A DNA stretch of 64,000 nucleotides from Rhynchopus euleeides (Eukaryota > Euglenozoa > Diplonemea > Diplonemida > Diplonemidae). Both the position numbers and the translations under genes were made by a program. The stretch is from assembly GCA_963210315.1 (NCBI GenBank), contig OY723292.1, forward strand, positions 1,798,001 through 1,862,000, given 5' to 3'. This document shows positions 36,066-46,300 of this stretch, in pieces (positions within the stretch are counted from its first letter, which is position 1; each line of letters opens with the position of its first letter). The notes under the pieces were generated by a model. That model was not told the DNA's origin, did no database searches, and worked only from the letters and a program-made list of their open reading frames with translations.

Positions 36066-37440
36066 CTCCCGGGCCGGCACCCCGCGCAGGAGGGGCCTGC
36101 ACACCACGGCACATCTATCTTCGGCTTGCGCCTGTGGTGAGGGTCAAGAACGGCGGCATCTGCGTCACCACACCCCGCCCCCCCACAACCCCCTCTCATG
36201 ACAGCGGTGGCCCTAATGTGCAGCGCTCTCCCCCACACAACGGAATCGCAAGGTTCGCTAGCCCAGACCCTTGGCAATCTCGAAGGAGGCGGTGCCGTGT
36301 CACAGTTGTGTGTGGCAGCCAGGCGGGATATCAACGGATCATAGCCCGCCTGCCTCCACGCCCCTGTGTGTGTGCGCCTTAATGTGACAGTGGAGGCGTC
36401 ATCGAGATTTCACTCGATGGCAGCATTCAACAATACAGTGAAGGTGTATGTGTGGTGTGTGTGGCCCTTATGTAGCAGTGGAGGTCACGTCATGCTCGAC
36501 ACTGCTGCGAAAAGGTTCATGTGTGAATGTGTATTTTGTGTGCCCCTTGCTGTGCCCACCCCTCGGAGGCCTGCATCTGCGCCCCCAGGAGGGCCACAGG
36601 CACCGGAGTGGCGCACAGCCACAGGGTGAGCTGGCTGTTGCGCTCACACAGCACATCTGCGCACTGCGGAGCTGTGCATGCACAGAATCCGTTAGGTTAA
36701 CGCGACGGCTGATGCCGCGTGAGATCGTATGTAGTGCGAAACTGGTTTCGATATGGTGGAACGCGTGGCATGCAAGCTAATGACAAGATCCAGCACGAAG
36801 AATGCGGCATCTCCACAGAGTAGGGGCGGTTGTGATGGGGGGGGGGGGGGCTCGGGTGGGGGGGGGGGGAGGGCACAGCACGGTGAGGAGGGAGCTTCCC
36901 CCCCTCCCCCCATCTCCCGGCAACGTAACCAGGAAAGGTTTTGATTTCTATTTTGCAAGAAGAAAAAAGAAGAAACGAGAGCACAGGGGTGCGGAGGAGG
37001 GGGGGGGGGGGGGGAGGGGCGTGTTGTTTTTGCACGCAGGGTTCCCTTTGGTGCAGGGCTCGAAAATGCCCAAGCAATGAGAACGGCGGCGCTGGAGTGG
37101 GAGTGGGGGGTGGGGGGGTCGAAGGGACCTTCCCAACGCCCATTATACATTGCGGCGATTCAGGAAGATGCGTGACAGATTTACCCCCTCCCACCACCCC
37201 GCTCCAACCCAACCCTCTTCAGATTCTTCAGACAAGACACCGGATCTCAAGACACAGCCTGCATTAACGAGTGAAGGGACATCCACCCTTGTGCTTCGTT
37301 TCTCCTTCTATTTCAACACCCCCGCCCCACCCGACCCTCTTCCGCGTGAGGTCTGGGGTTCACACCCTCCCCCACACCCATACCCCTCGCCTCGCCTCAC
37401 CACAACCCACCTTTTCACCCGCCCACCCTTTGCAGGCACC
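36066..37440. other. Intergenic, G-run rich
   Basis: Contains several long G runs (about 36838-36870, 36998-37013) able to form quadruplexes, and the motif variant GTGGAGGCGTCATC at 36390-36403. The frame of the next gene is open back to about 37150, but this part is Pro/Thr/His-rich, ends in a CAG acceptor-like sequence and is unlikely to be coding. Confidence 0.5.
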
Positions 37441-39603
37441 ATGCAGACCCTGAAGACGAAGGTTGCCGTGGCAGGGGGTGGCCCTGTGGGTAAAATCGTT
37501 GCGCTCTCCCTCGCACGGGATGGGGTCGACTGCGTGCTGATCGGCCGCCCCAGCCCAGGCCGGCACCCGAAGGCGCACGCCCTCACATGCCGCTCCATGG
37601 AGATCTTCCGGCAGCTGGGGGTCGATGCGGACATCCTCCGCCATAACCCCCCTCTGGGGACGTGGGAAAACTTCTCATACACCCGCACCCTCACGGGGGG
37701 CTGCTTCGGGGTGCAGAAGCACACCGACAGCAGGGCATTCCGCGACCTCTGCGAGTTCTCGACATGCCGCCCGGCGCACGTCTCCCAGCCCTACGTCGAG
37801 GATGCTCTTGACGCAGCCCTGATGCCCTTCCTCCAGCCTGGGAGCGGCATCCCTTCCCCGCTCACATTCCTCGACAGCCACGACTGCCGGGATGCATCCG
37901 CTGGCGAATGGGGAACCCGGGTTGTCGCAGAATTGATCTCCCCCACCACCTCCTCCACCTCCGGCGATCCTCCAGCAGGGGGAGATCCCGCGCCCTCGGC
38001 ACATTCTGAGTCGTTTGCGGTGGAGGCGGAGCATCTGGTGATCTGCGACGGGGCAAACTCCTCCCTCCGCCACGGCTTCGGGGTGAACATGGAGGGCCCG
38101 GGGTGTTTGCAGACCTTCATGTCGATCCACTTCTTCTCCGCAAAGCTCGCAGACGCGCTCCTCGCAGGGGGCCGCAGCGGGTGGGGCTCCTCCGCCTCCT
38201 CCCCGCCCCCCTCCATGCTCTACTTCGTTTTCAACTCCTCTGTCATAGCATGCGTCGTATCCCACAGCCTCGCCAGAGGGGAGTTCGTCATGCAGGCTCC
38301 ATACTACCCGAAATTCCAGTCCCCGGAGGATTTTCAAAACCCTGAGGTGAGTCTGAAGCTCATCCGGGCCGCTGTGGGGGATGCGGGGATCGACGATATT
38401 AAGGTGCATGCGGCACACCCCTGGATGATGGCGGCGCAGGTCGCGGAGGCGATGCAGTGCGGCGGGGAGGAGGGGCGTGTGTTCATCGCGGGGGACGCGG
38501 CACACCGCTTCCCCCCCTCCGGGGGGTTGGGGCTGAATACCGGTGTGGCGGATGCGCACAACCTGGCGTGGAAGCTCTCCGCGGTGCACCGCAACGGCGC
38601 CTCCGCAGGCCACCTCCTCCGGAGCTACGACGCGGAGAGGCGCCCCGCCGCGAAGCACCTCGTCTCCACCGCAGTCCGCTGCTTCCGCCGGGGGATGAAA
38701 GTCCCCAGCCTCCTGGGCCTCCACCCCAGCTCCGTCGACACCCTCGGCGGCGCCGCCGAGTCCCTCCTCCCCGCATCCCTCTCCAAAACCGCCTTCGAAT
38801 GGGGCCTCTTTGGAGGCCGACACCTCACCTACGCCTCTCGGCTCCAGGCCTCCAAGGTGCAACGCTCTCTCGACAGCGACGGCATCCCCCTCTTCTTCTC
38901 TAAAGACGACCTGGGTGTGGGGTACTCCCGGGTCAGCCGTGGGATGGCCGCCACCATTCCCCTTGAGGGGGCCCAGCGAGGGGGTGGCGCCGCTGCTGCT
39001 GCGGCAGGGGCTTCGTTTTCCTACGGCATCCCGGACTACACCCCGGCGGTTCTCCCTGGGGAGAGGATGCCTGCTGTGCCTGTTGTCGAGGCTCTGGAGG
39101 AGGGCAGTGGCGGTGGTGGTTCTGCGCACCTCCCCTTCGAAATGCGCGGCACGGCATGGCGCTGCGTGGTGCCTGTTGTGCCGGATGAGGGTCGGGAGGC
39201 GGAAGGGTCTGCTATGCAGCCAACACCAACCCCGGTGGAATCTACAGAACTGCCTGGCCCAAGAAAGACGGCGTGCGTCTCTGAGGCCTTCAAAGGGTAC
39301 GCCTTTGCCGGGGGTGCGGAGGTGGTGCTGTGCACCTCTGACCTCGCCTTCCCCGAGGTGGCTGCGGGGTGGCGGGTTGTGTGTGCGTCGCTTCCAAACG
39401 GCGATATCCCCCGCGCGGTCCTCGTGAGGCCCGATGGACATGTTGCGTGGGTCTCCCCCGGGGGGCTGCCTACAGAGGAGGAGGAGGGGCAGGGCAGCAG
39501 CAGCAGCGAGAATGGCCGAACCTCACCCCACGTCACGCCGGAGGAGGTGGACGCTGCGTTGCGTGTGGTTCTGGGGGTGTCCCCCTCGGCAGGTTCGGCG
39601 TGA
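37441..39603 (+). CDS. FAD-dependent aromatic-ring hydroxylase (PheA/TfdB type)
   Basis: Single exon of 720 residues. The start is chosen at MQTLKTKVAV because the FAD Rossmann fold begins at once: AGGGPVGKIVALSLARDG (Gly motif near residues 12-17). The DG motif is CDGANSS (Asp203) and the GD motif is FIAGDAAHRFPPSGGLGLN (Asp352), followed by GVADAHNLAWKL. This is the three-motif signature of flavoprotein monooxygenases. Near the C-terminus are YTPAVLPGERMP and VLVRPDGHVAWV, typical of the phenol 2-monooxygenase/pentachlorophenol monooxygenase subgroup. The reaction is expected to be NADPH- and oxygen-dependent hydroxylation of an aromatic or polyketide-like substrate, which the sequence does not define. 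No organelle-targeting peptide is evident. Absence of introns sets it apart from its left neighbours and could reflect lateral origin, which is not shown here. Confidence 0.85.
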   Translation: MQTLKTKVAVAGGGPVGKIVALSLARDGVDCVLIGRPSPGRHPKAHALTCRSMEIFRQLGVDADILRHNPPLGTWENFSYTRTLTGGCFGVQKHTDSRAFRDLCEFSTCRPAHVSQPYVEDALDAALMPFLQPGSGIPSPLTFLDSHDCRDASAGEWGTRVVAELISPTTSSTSGDPPAGGDPAPSAHSESFAVEAEHLVICDGANSSLRHGFGVNMEGPGCLQTFMSIHFFSAKLADALLAGGRSGWGSSASSPPPSMLYFVFNSSVIACVVSHSLARGEFVMQAPYYPKFQSPEDFQNPEVSLKLIRAAVGDAGIDDIKVHAAHPWMMAAQVAEAMQCGGEEGRVFIAGDAAHRFPPSGGLGLNTGVADAHNLAWKLSAVHRNGASAGHLLRSYDAERRPAAKHLVSTAVRCFRRGMKVPSLLGLHPSSVDTLGGAAESLLPASLSKTAFEWGLFGGRHLTYASRLQASKVQRSLDSDGIPLFFSKDDLGVGYSRVSRGMAATIPLEGAQRGGGAAAAAAGASFSYGIPDYTPAVLPGERMPAVPVVEALEEGSGGGGSAHLPFEMRGTAWRCVVPVVPDEGREAEGSAMQPTPTPVESTELPGPRKTACVSEAFKGYAFAGGAEVVLCTSDLAFPEVAAGWRVVCASLPNGDIPRAVLVRPDGHVAWVSPGGLPTEEEEGQGSSSSENGRTSPHVTPEEVDAALRVVLGVSPSAGSA

Positions 39604-40072
39604 GGCAAAGGGGAGGTTGCGTGGAGGGGGGGTGGGGGGGTGGGGGGGGGGGAGGTCCTGAAGAAGATGAGAGAGAGAGAGAGAGGGGGGGGGGGAGCGG
39701 GGCAGGGGGGGGGGGGGTTCGGGGCTCAAGCCCACCCTCGATGCCTCGATGCCTCGGTGCTGCTGTGTGGTTTTCTGATTCACTACCCCCCTCCCCACCC
39801 CCTCCCCGTCGGCGGGATTTGCTTGCAGTATTAATGTACTGTCCAGCACTTGCCTGCGCCCTGCCCCCTTCCCACCGGGGGGTGGCCCCTCCCACCACCA
39901 AGGCTGGGTGAGGGGCAGGGGTTGCAGGGGTTCTCCTATTTATTTTTGAAGGGGTGTGATCGAGATAGTGGAAGCGATCAACAAGTACAACCACTCTCTC
40001 GGCGAGATCTCAGAATGTTTACCTTACCCCTTTTCCCCTTTCTATCCTCCGACACAAACAATCAGAGACTCA
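39604..40072. other. Intergenic to the left edge of the 15.2-kb element
   Basis: Rich in G runs (about 39626-39655, 39686-39718). It holds a 15-base variant of the recurring motif (GTGGAAGCGATCAAC, 39968-39982). No gene is seen. Confidence 0.5.
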
Positions 40073-40085
40073 GGGGGTCTTCGCT
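40073..40085 (+). repeat. Left terminal inverted repeat of the 15.2-kb element
   Basis: GGGGGTCTTCGCT preceded by TCA. A second, inverted copy lies 128 bases further in (40214-40226). The segment between them is rich in CGACAAACTTCG-type short repeats. Confidence 0.7.
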
Positions 40086-40389
40086 GGTCGACAAACTTCG
40101 ACAAACTTCGTCGTTCGTCACATAATTAGGAAAACGGCTGTTTCAGGGGGTTTTTCACCGAAGACGGCAGTGTTCTGACGACGACGACAGGGGTCTTCGA
40201 CAAGAACTTCGTCAGCGAAGACCCCCCCCAAAAATGAATTAAAAACCGGTTTTTCGGGGATTCTCGCTGTTCGTCACCTGTCGTCAAATTTCGACAAAAT
40301 TCGACAATTTTCACCTAAACCGACGGAAAATGCACCAAAATGCACCACCCACAGCCTGGGTCGTCCCAGGGTCTGGACATCACTCCCTG

Positions 40390-43300
40390 GGCTGGCCCAG
40401 CACTGCCGAGATCGGCCCATGTCCGGCCCAGTACGGGCGAGATCTGCCCATAGCCGGCCCAGCACTGCCGAGATCGGCCCATAGCCGGCCCAGTACTGCC
40501 GAGATCGGCCCGTAGCCGGCCCAGCACTGCCGAGATCGGCCCGTAGCCGGCCCAGTACGGGCGAGATCGGCCCATAGCCGGCCCAGCACTGCCGAGATCG
40601 GCCCATAGCCGGCCCAGTACGGGCGAGATCGGCCCATGTCCGGCCCAGCACTGCCGAGATCGGCCCATAGCCGGCCCAGCACTGCCGAGATCGGCCCATG
40701 TCCGGCCCAGTACGGGCGAGATCGGCCCATACCCGGCCCAGCACTGCCGAGATCGGCCCATAGCCGGCCCAGTACTGCCGAGATCGGCCCGTAGCCGGCC
40801 CAGCACTGCCGAGATCGGCCCATAGCCGGGCCAGTACGGGCGAGATCGGCCCATAGCCGGCCCAGCACTGCCGAGGTCGGCCCATGTCCGGCCTAGTCCG
40901 GGCGAGATCGGCCCATAGCCGGCCCAGCACTGCCGAGATCGGCCCATAGCCGGCCCAGTACGGGCGAGATCGGCCCATGTCCGGCCCAGCACTGCCGAGA
41001 TCGGCCCATGTCCGGCCCAGTACGGGCGAGATCGGCCCATACCCGGCCCAGCACTGCCGAGATCGGCCCATAGCCGGCCCAGTACGGGCGAGATCGGCCC
41101 ATAGCCGGCCCAGCACTGCCGAGATCGGCCCATAGCCGGCCCAGTACGGGCGAGATCGGCCCATGTCCGGCCCAGCACTGCCGAGATCGGCCCATGTCCG
41201 GCCCAGTACGGGCGAGATCGGCCCATACCCGGCCCAGCACTGCCGAGATCGGCCCATAGCCGGCCCAGTACGGGCGAGATTGGCCCATAGCCGGCCCAGC
41301 ACTGCCGAGATCGGCCCATAGCCGGCCCAGCACTGCCGAGATCGGCCCATGTCCGGCCCAGTACGGGCGAGATCGGCCCATAGCCGGCCCAGCACTGCCG
41401 AGATCGGCCCATGTCCGGCCCAGCACTGCCGAGATCGGCCCATAGCCGGCCCAGCACTGCCGAGATCGGCCCATGTCCGGCCCAGTACGGGCGAGATCGG
41501 CCCATAGCCGGCCCAGCACTGCCGAGATCGGCCCACGTCCGGCCCAGTACGGGCGAGATCGGCCCATAGCCGGCCCAGCACTGCCGAGATCGGCCCATGT
41601 CCGGCCCAGTACGGGCGAGATCGGCCCATACCCGGCCCAGCACTGCGGAGATCGGCCCATAACCGGCCCAGTACTGCCGAGATCGGCCCATAGCCGGCCC
41701 AGTACGGGCGAGATCGGCCCATGTCCGGCCCAGCACTGCCGAGATCGGCCCATAGCCGGCCCAGCACTGCCGAGATCGCCCCATGTCCGGCCCAGTACGG
41801 GCGAGATCGGCCCATACCCGGCCCAGCACTGCCGAGATCGGCCCATAGCCGGCCCAGTACTGCCGAGATCGGCCCGTAGCCGGCCCAGCACTGCCGAGAT
41901 CGGCCCATAGCCGGCCCAGTACGGGCGAGATCGGCCCATAGCCGGCCCAGCACTGCCGAGGTCGGCCCATGTCCGGCCTAGTCCGGGCGAGATCGGCCCA
42001 TAGCCGGCCCAGCACTGCCGAGATCGGCCCATAGCCGGCCCAGTACGGGCGAGATCGGCCCATACCCGGCCCAGTACGGGCGAGATCGGCCCATGTCCGG
42101 CCCAGCACTGCCGAGATCGGCCCATGTCCGGCCCAGTACGGGCGAGATCGGCCCATACCCGGCCCAGCACTGCCGAGATCGGCCCATAGCCGGCCCAGTA
42201 CGGGCGAGATCGGCCCATGTCCGGCCCAGCACTGCCGAGATCGGCCCATAGCCGGCCCAGCACTGCCGAGATCGGCCCATAGCCGGCCCAGTACGGGCGA
42301 GATCGGCCCATGTCCGGCCCAGCACTGCCGAGATCGGCCCATGTCCGGCCCAGTACGGGCGAGATCGGCCCATACCCGGCCCAGCACTGCCGAGATCGGC
42401 CCATAGCCGGCCCAGTACGGGCGAGATCGGCCCATAGCCGGCCCAGCACTGCCGAGATCGGCCCATAGCCGGCCCAGCACTGCCGAGATCGGCCCATGTC
42501 CGGCCCAGTACGGGCGAGATCGGCCCATAGCCGGCCCAGCACTGCCGAGATCGGCCCATAGCCGGCCCAGCACTGCCGAGATCGGCCCATGTCCGGCCCA
42601 GCACTGCCGAGATCGGCCCATAGCCGGCCCAGCACTGCCGAGATCGGCCCATGTCCGGCCCAGTACGGGCGAGATCGGCCCATACCCGCCCCAGCACTGC
42701 CGAGATCGGCCCATGTCCGGCCCAGCACTGCCGAGATCGGCCCATACCCGGCCCAGCACTGCCGAGATCGGCCCATGTCCGGCCCAGTACGGGCGAGATC
42801 GGCCCATAGCCGGCCCAGCACTGCCGAGATCGGCCCATGTCCGGCCCAGTACGGGCGAGATCGGCCCATACCCGGCCCAGCACTGCGGAGATCGGCCCAT
42901 AACCGGCCCAGTACTGCCGAGATCGGCCCGTAGCCGGCCCAGCACTGCCGAGATCGGCCCATAGCCGGCCCAGTACGGGCGAGATCGGCCCATAGCCGGC
43001 CCAGCACTGCCGAGGTCGGCCCATGTCCGGCCTAGTCCGGGCGAGATCGGCCCATAGCCGGCCCAGCACTGCCGAGATCGGCCCATAGCCGGCCCAGTAC
43101 GGGCGAGATCGGCCCATAGCCGGCCCAGTACGGGCGAGATCGGCCCATGTCCGGCCCAGCACTGCCGAGATCGGCCCATGTCCGGCCCAGTACGGGCGAG
43201 ATCGGCCCATAGCCGGCCCAGCACTGCCGAGATCGGCCCATGTCCGGCCCAGTACGGGCGAGATCGGCCCATAGCCGGCCCAGCACTGCCGAGATCGGCC

Positions 43301-46300
43301 CATAGCCGGCCCAGCACTGCCGAGATCGGCCCATGTCCGGCCCAGTACGGGCGAGATCGGCCCATACCCGGCCCAGCACTGCGGAGATCGGCCCATAACC
43401 GGCCCAGTACTGCCGAGATCGGCCCGTAGCCGGCCCAGCACTGCCGAGATCGGCCCATAGCCGGCCCAGTACGGGCGAGATCGGCCCATAGCCGGCCCAG
43501 CACTGCCGAGGTCGGCCCATGTCCGGCCTAGTCCGGGCGAGATCGGCCCATAGCCGGCCCAGCACTGCCGAGATCGGCCCATAGCCGGCCCAGTACGGGC
43601 GAGATCGGCCCATGTCCGGCCCAGCACTGCCGAGATGGGCCCATGTCCGGCCCAGTACGGGCGAGATCGGCCCATACCCGGCCCAGCACTGCCGAGATCG
43701 GCCCATAGCCGGCCCAGCACTGCCGAGATCGGCCCATAGCCGGCCCAGTACGGGCGAGATCGGCCCATAGCCGGCCCAGCACTGCCGAGATCGGCCCATA
43801 GCCGGCCCAGCACTGCCGAGATCGGCCCATGTCCGGCCCAGTACGGGCGAGATCGGCCCATAGCCGGCCCAGCACTGCCGAGATCGGCCCATAGCCGGCC
43901 CAGTACGGGCGAGATCGGCCCATGTCCGGCCCAGCACTGCCGAGATCGGCCCATAGCCGGCCCAGCACTGCCGAGATCGGCCCATGTCCGGCCCAGTACG
44001 GGCGAGATCGGCCCATACCCGGCCCAGCACTGCCGAGATCGGCCCATAGCCGGCCCAGCACTGCCGAGATCGGCCCATAGCCGGCCCAGTACGGGCGAGA
44101 TCGGCCCATGTCCGGCCCAGCACTGCCGAGATCGGCCCATAGCCGGCCCAGTACGGGCGAGATCGGCCCATGTCCGGCCCAGCACTGCCGAGATCGGCCC
44201 ATAGCCGGCCCAGTACTGCCGAGATCGGCCCATGTCCGGCCCAGTACGGGCGAGATCGGCCCATACCCGGCCCAGCACTGCCGAGATCGGCCCATAGCCG
44301 GCCCAGTACGGGCGAGATCGGCCCATAGCCGGCCCAGCACTGCCGAGATCGGCCCATAGCCGGCCCAGCACTGCCGAGATCGGCCCATGTCCGGCCCAGT
44401 ACGGGCGAGATCGGCCCATAGCCGGCCCAGCACTGCCGAGATCGGCCCATGTCCGGCCCAGCACTGCCGAGATCGGCCCATAGCCGGCCCAGCACTGCCG
44501 AGATCGGCCCATGTCCGGCCCAGTACGGGCGAGATCGGCCCATACCCGGCCCAGCACTGCCGAGATCGGCCCATGTCCGGCCCAGTACGGGCGAGATCGG
44601 CCCATAGCCGGCCCAGCACTGCCGAGATCGGCCCATGTCCGGCCCAGTACGGGCGAGATCGGCCCATAGCCGGCCCAGCACTGCCGAGATCGGCCCATGT
44701 CCGGCCCAGTACGGGCGAGATCGGCCCATACCCGGCCCAGCACTGCCGAGATCGGCCCATGTCCGGCCCAGTACGGGCGAGATCGGCCCATAGCCGGCCC
44801 AGCACTGCCGAGATCGGCCCATAGCCGGCCCAGCACTGCCGAGATCGGCCCATGTCCGGCCCAGTACGGGCGAGATCGGCCCATACCCGGCCCAGCACTG
44901 CGGAGATCGGCCCATAACCGGCCCAGTACTGCCGAGATCGGCCCGTAGCCGGCCCAGCACTGCCGAGATCGGCCCATAGCCGGCCCAGTACGGGCGAGAT
45001 CGGCCCATAGCCGGCCCAGCACTGCCGAGGTCGGCCCATGTCCGGCCTAGTCCGGGCGAGATCGGCCCATAGCCGGCCCAGCACTGCCGAGATCGGCCCA
45101 TAGCCGGCCCAGTACGGGCGAGATCGGCCCATAGCCGGCCCAGTACGGGCGAGATCGGCCCATGTCCGGCCCAGCACTGCCGAGATCGGCCCATGTCCGG
45201 CCCAGTACGGGCGAGATCGGCCCATAGCCGGCCCAGCACTGCCGAGATCGGCCCATGTCCGGCCCAGTACGGGCGAGATCGGCCCATAGCCGGCCCAGCA
45301 CTGCCGAGATCGGCCCATAGCCGGCCCAGCACTGCCGAGATCGGCCCATGTCCGGCCCAGTACGGGCGAGATCGGCCCATACCCGGCCCAGCACTGCGGA
45401 GATCGGCCCATAACCGGCCCAGTACTGCCGAGATCGGCCCGTAGCCGGCCCAGCACTGCCGAGATCGGCCCATAGCCGGCCCAGTACGGGCGAGATCGGC
45501 CCATAGCCGGCCCAGCACTGCCGAGGTCGGCCCATGTCCGGCCTAGTCCGGGCGAGATCGGCCCATAGCCGGCCCAGCACTGCCGAGATCGGCCCATAGC
45601 CGGCCCAGTACGGGCGAGATCGGCCCATAGCCGGCCCAGTACGGGCGAGATCGGCCCATGTCCGGCCCAGCACTGCCGAGATCGGCCCATGTCCGGCCCA
45701 GTACGGGCGAGATCGGCCCATACCCGGCCCAGCACTGCCGAGATCGGCCCATAGCCGGCCCAGTACGGGCGAGATCGGCCCATGTCCGGCCCAGCACTGC
45801 CGAGATCGGCCCATGTCCGGCCCAGTACGGGCGAGATCGGCCCATAGCCGGCCCAGCACTGCCGAGATCGGCCCATGTCCGGCCCAGTACGGGCGAGATC
45901 GGCCCATAGCCGGCCCAGCACTGCCGAGATCGGCCCATAGCCGGCCCAGCACTGCCGAGATCGGCCCATGTCCGGCCCAGTACGGGCGAGATCGGCCCAT
46001 ACCCGGCCCAGCACTGCGGAGATCGGCCCATAACCGGCCCAGTACTGCCGAGATCGGCCCGTAGCCGGCCCAGCACTGCCGAGATCGGCCCATAGCCGGC
46101 CCAGTACGGGCGAGATCGGCCCATAGCCGGCCCAGCACTGCCGAGGTCGGCCCATGTCCGGCCTAGTCCGGGCGAGATCGGCCCATAGCCGGCCCAGCAC
46201 TGCCGAGATCGGCCCATAGCCGGCCCAGTACGGGCGAGATCGGCCCATGTCCGGCCCAGCACTGCCGAGATGGGCCCATGTCCGGCCCAGTACGGGCGAG

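Noticed and set aside
40073..40226. A 154-bp MITE as the sole owner of the left inverted repeat
   Set aside because: Its two sides lack a matching 3-bp flank, while 40073 and 55278 share TCA; kept only as a secondary possibility.
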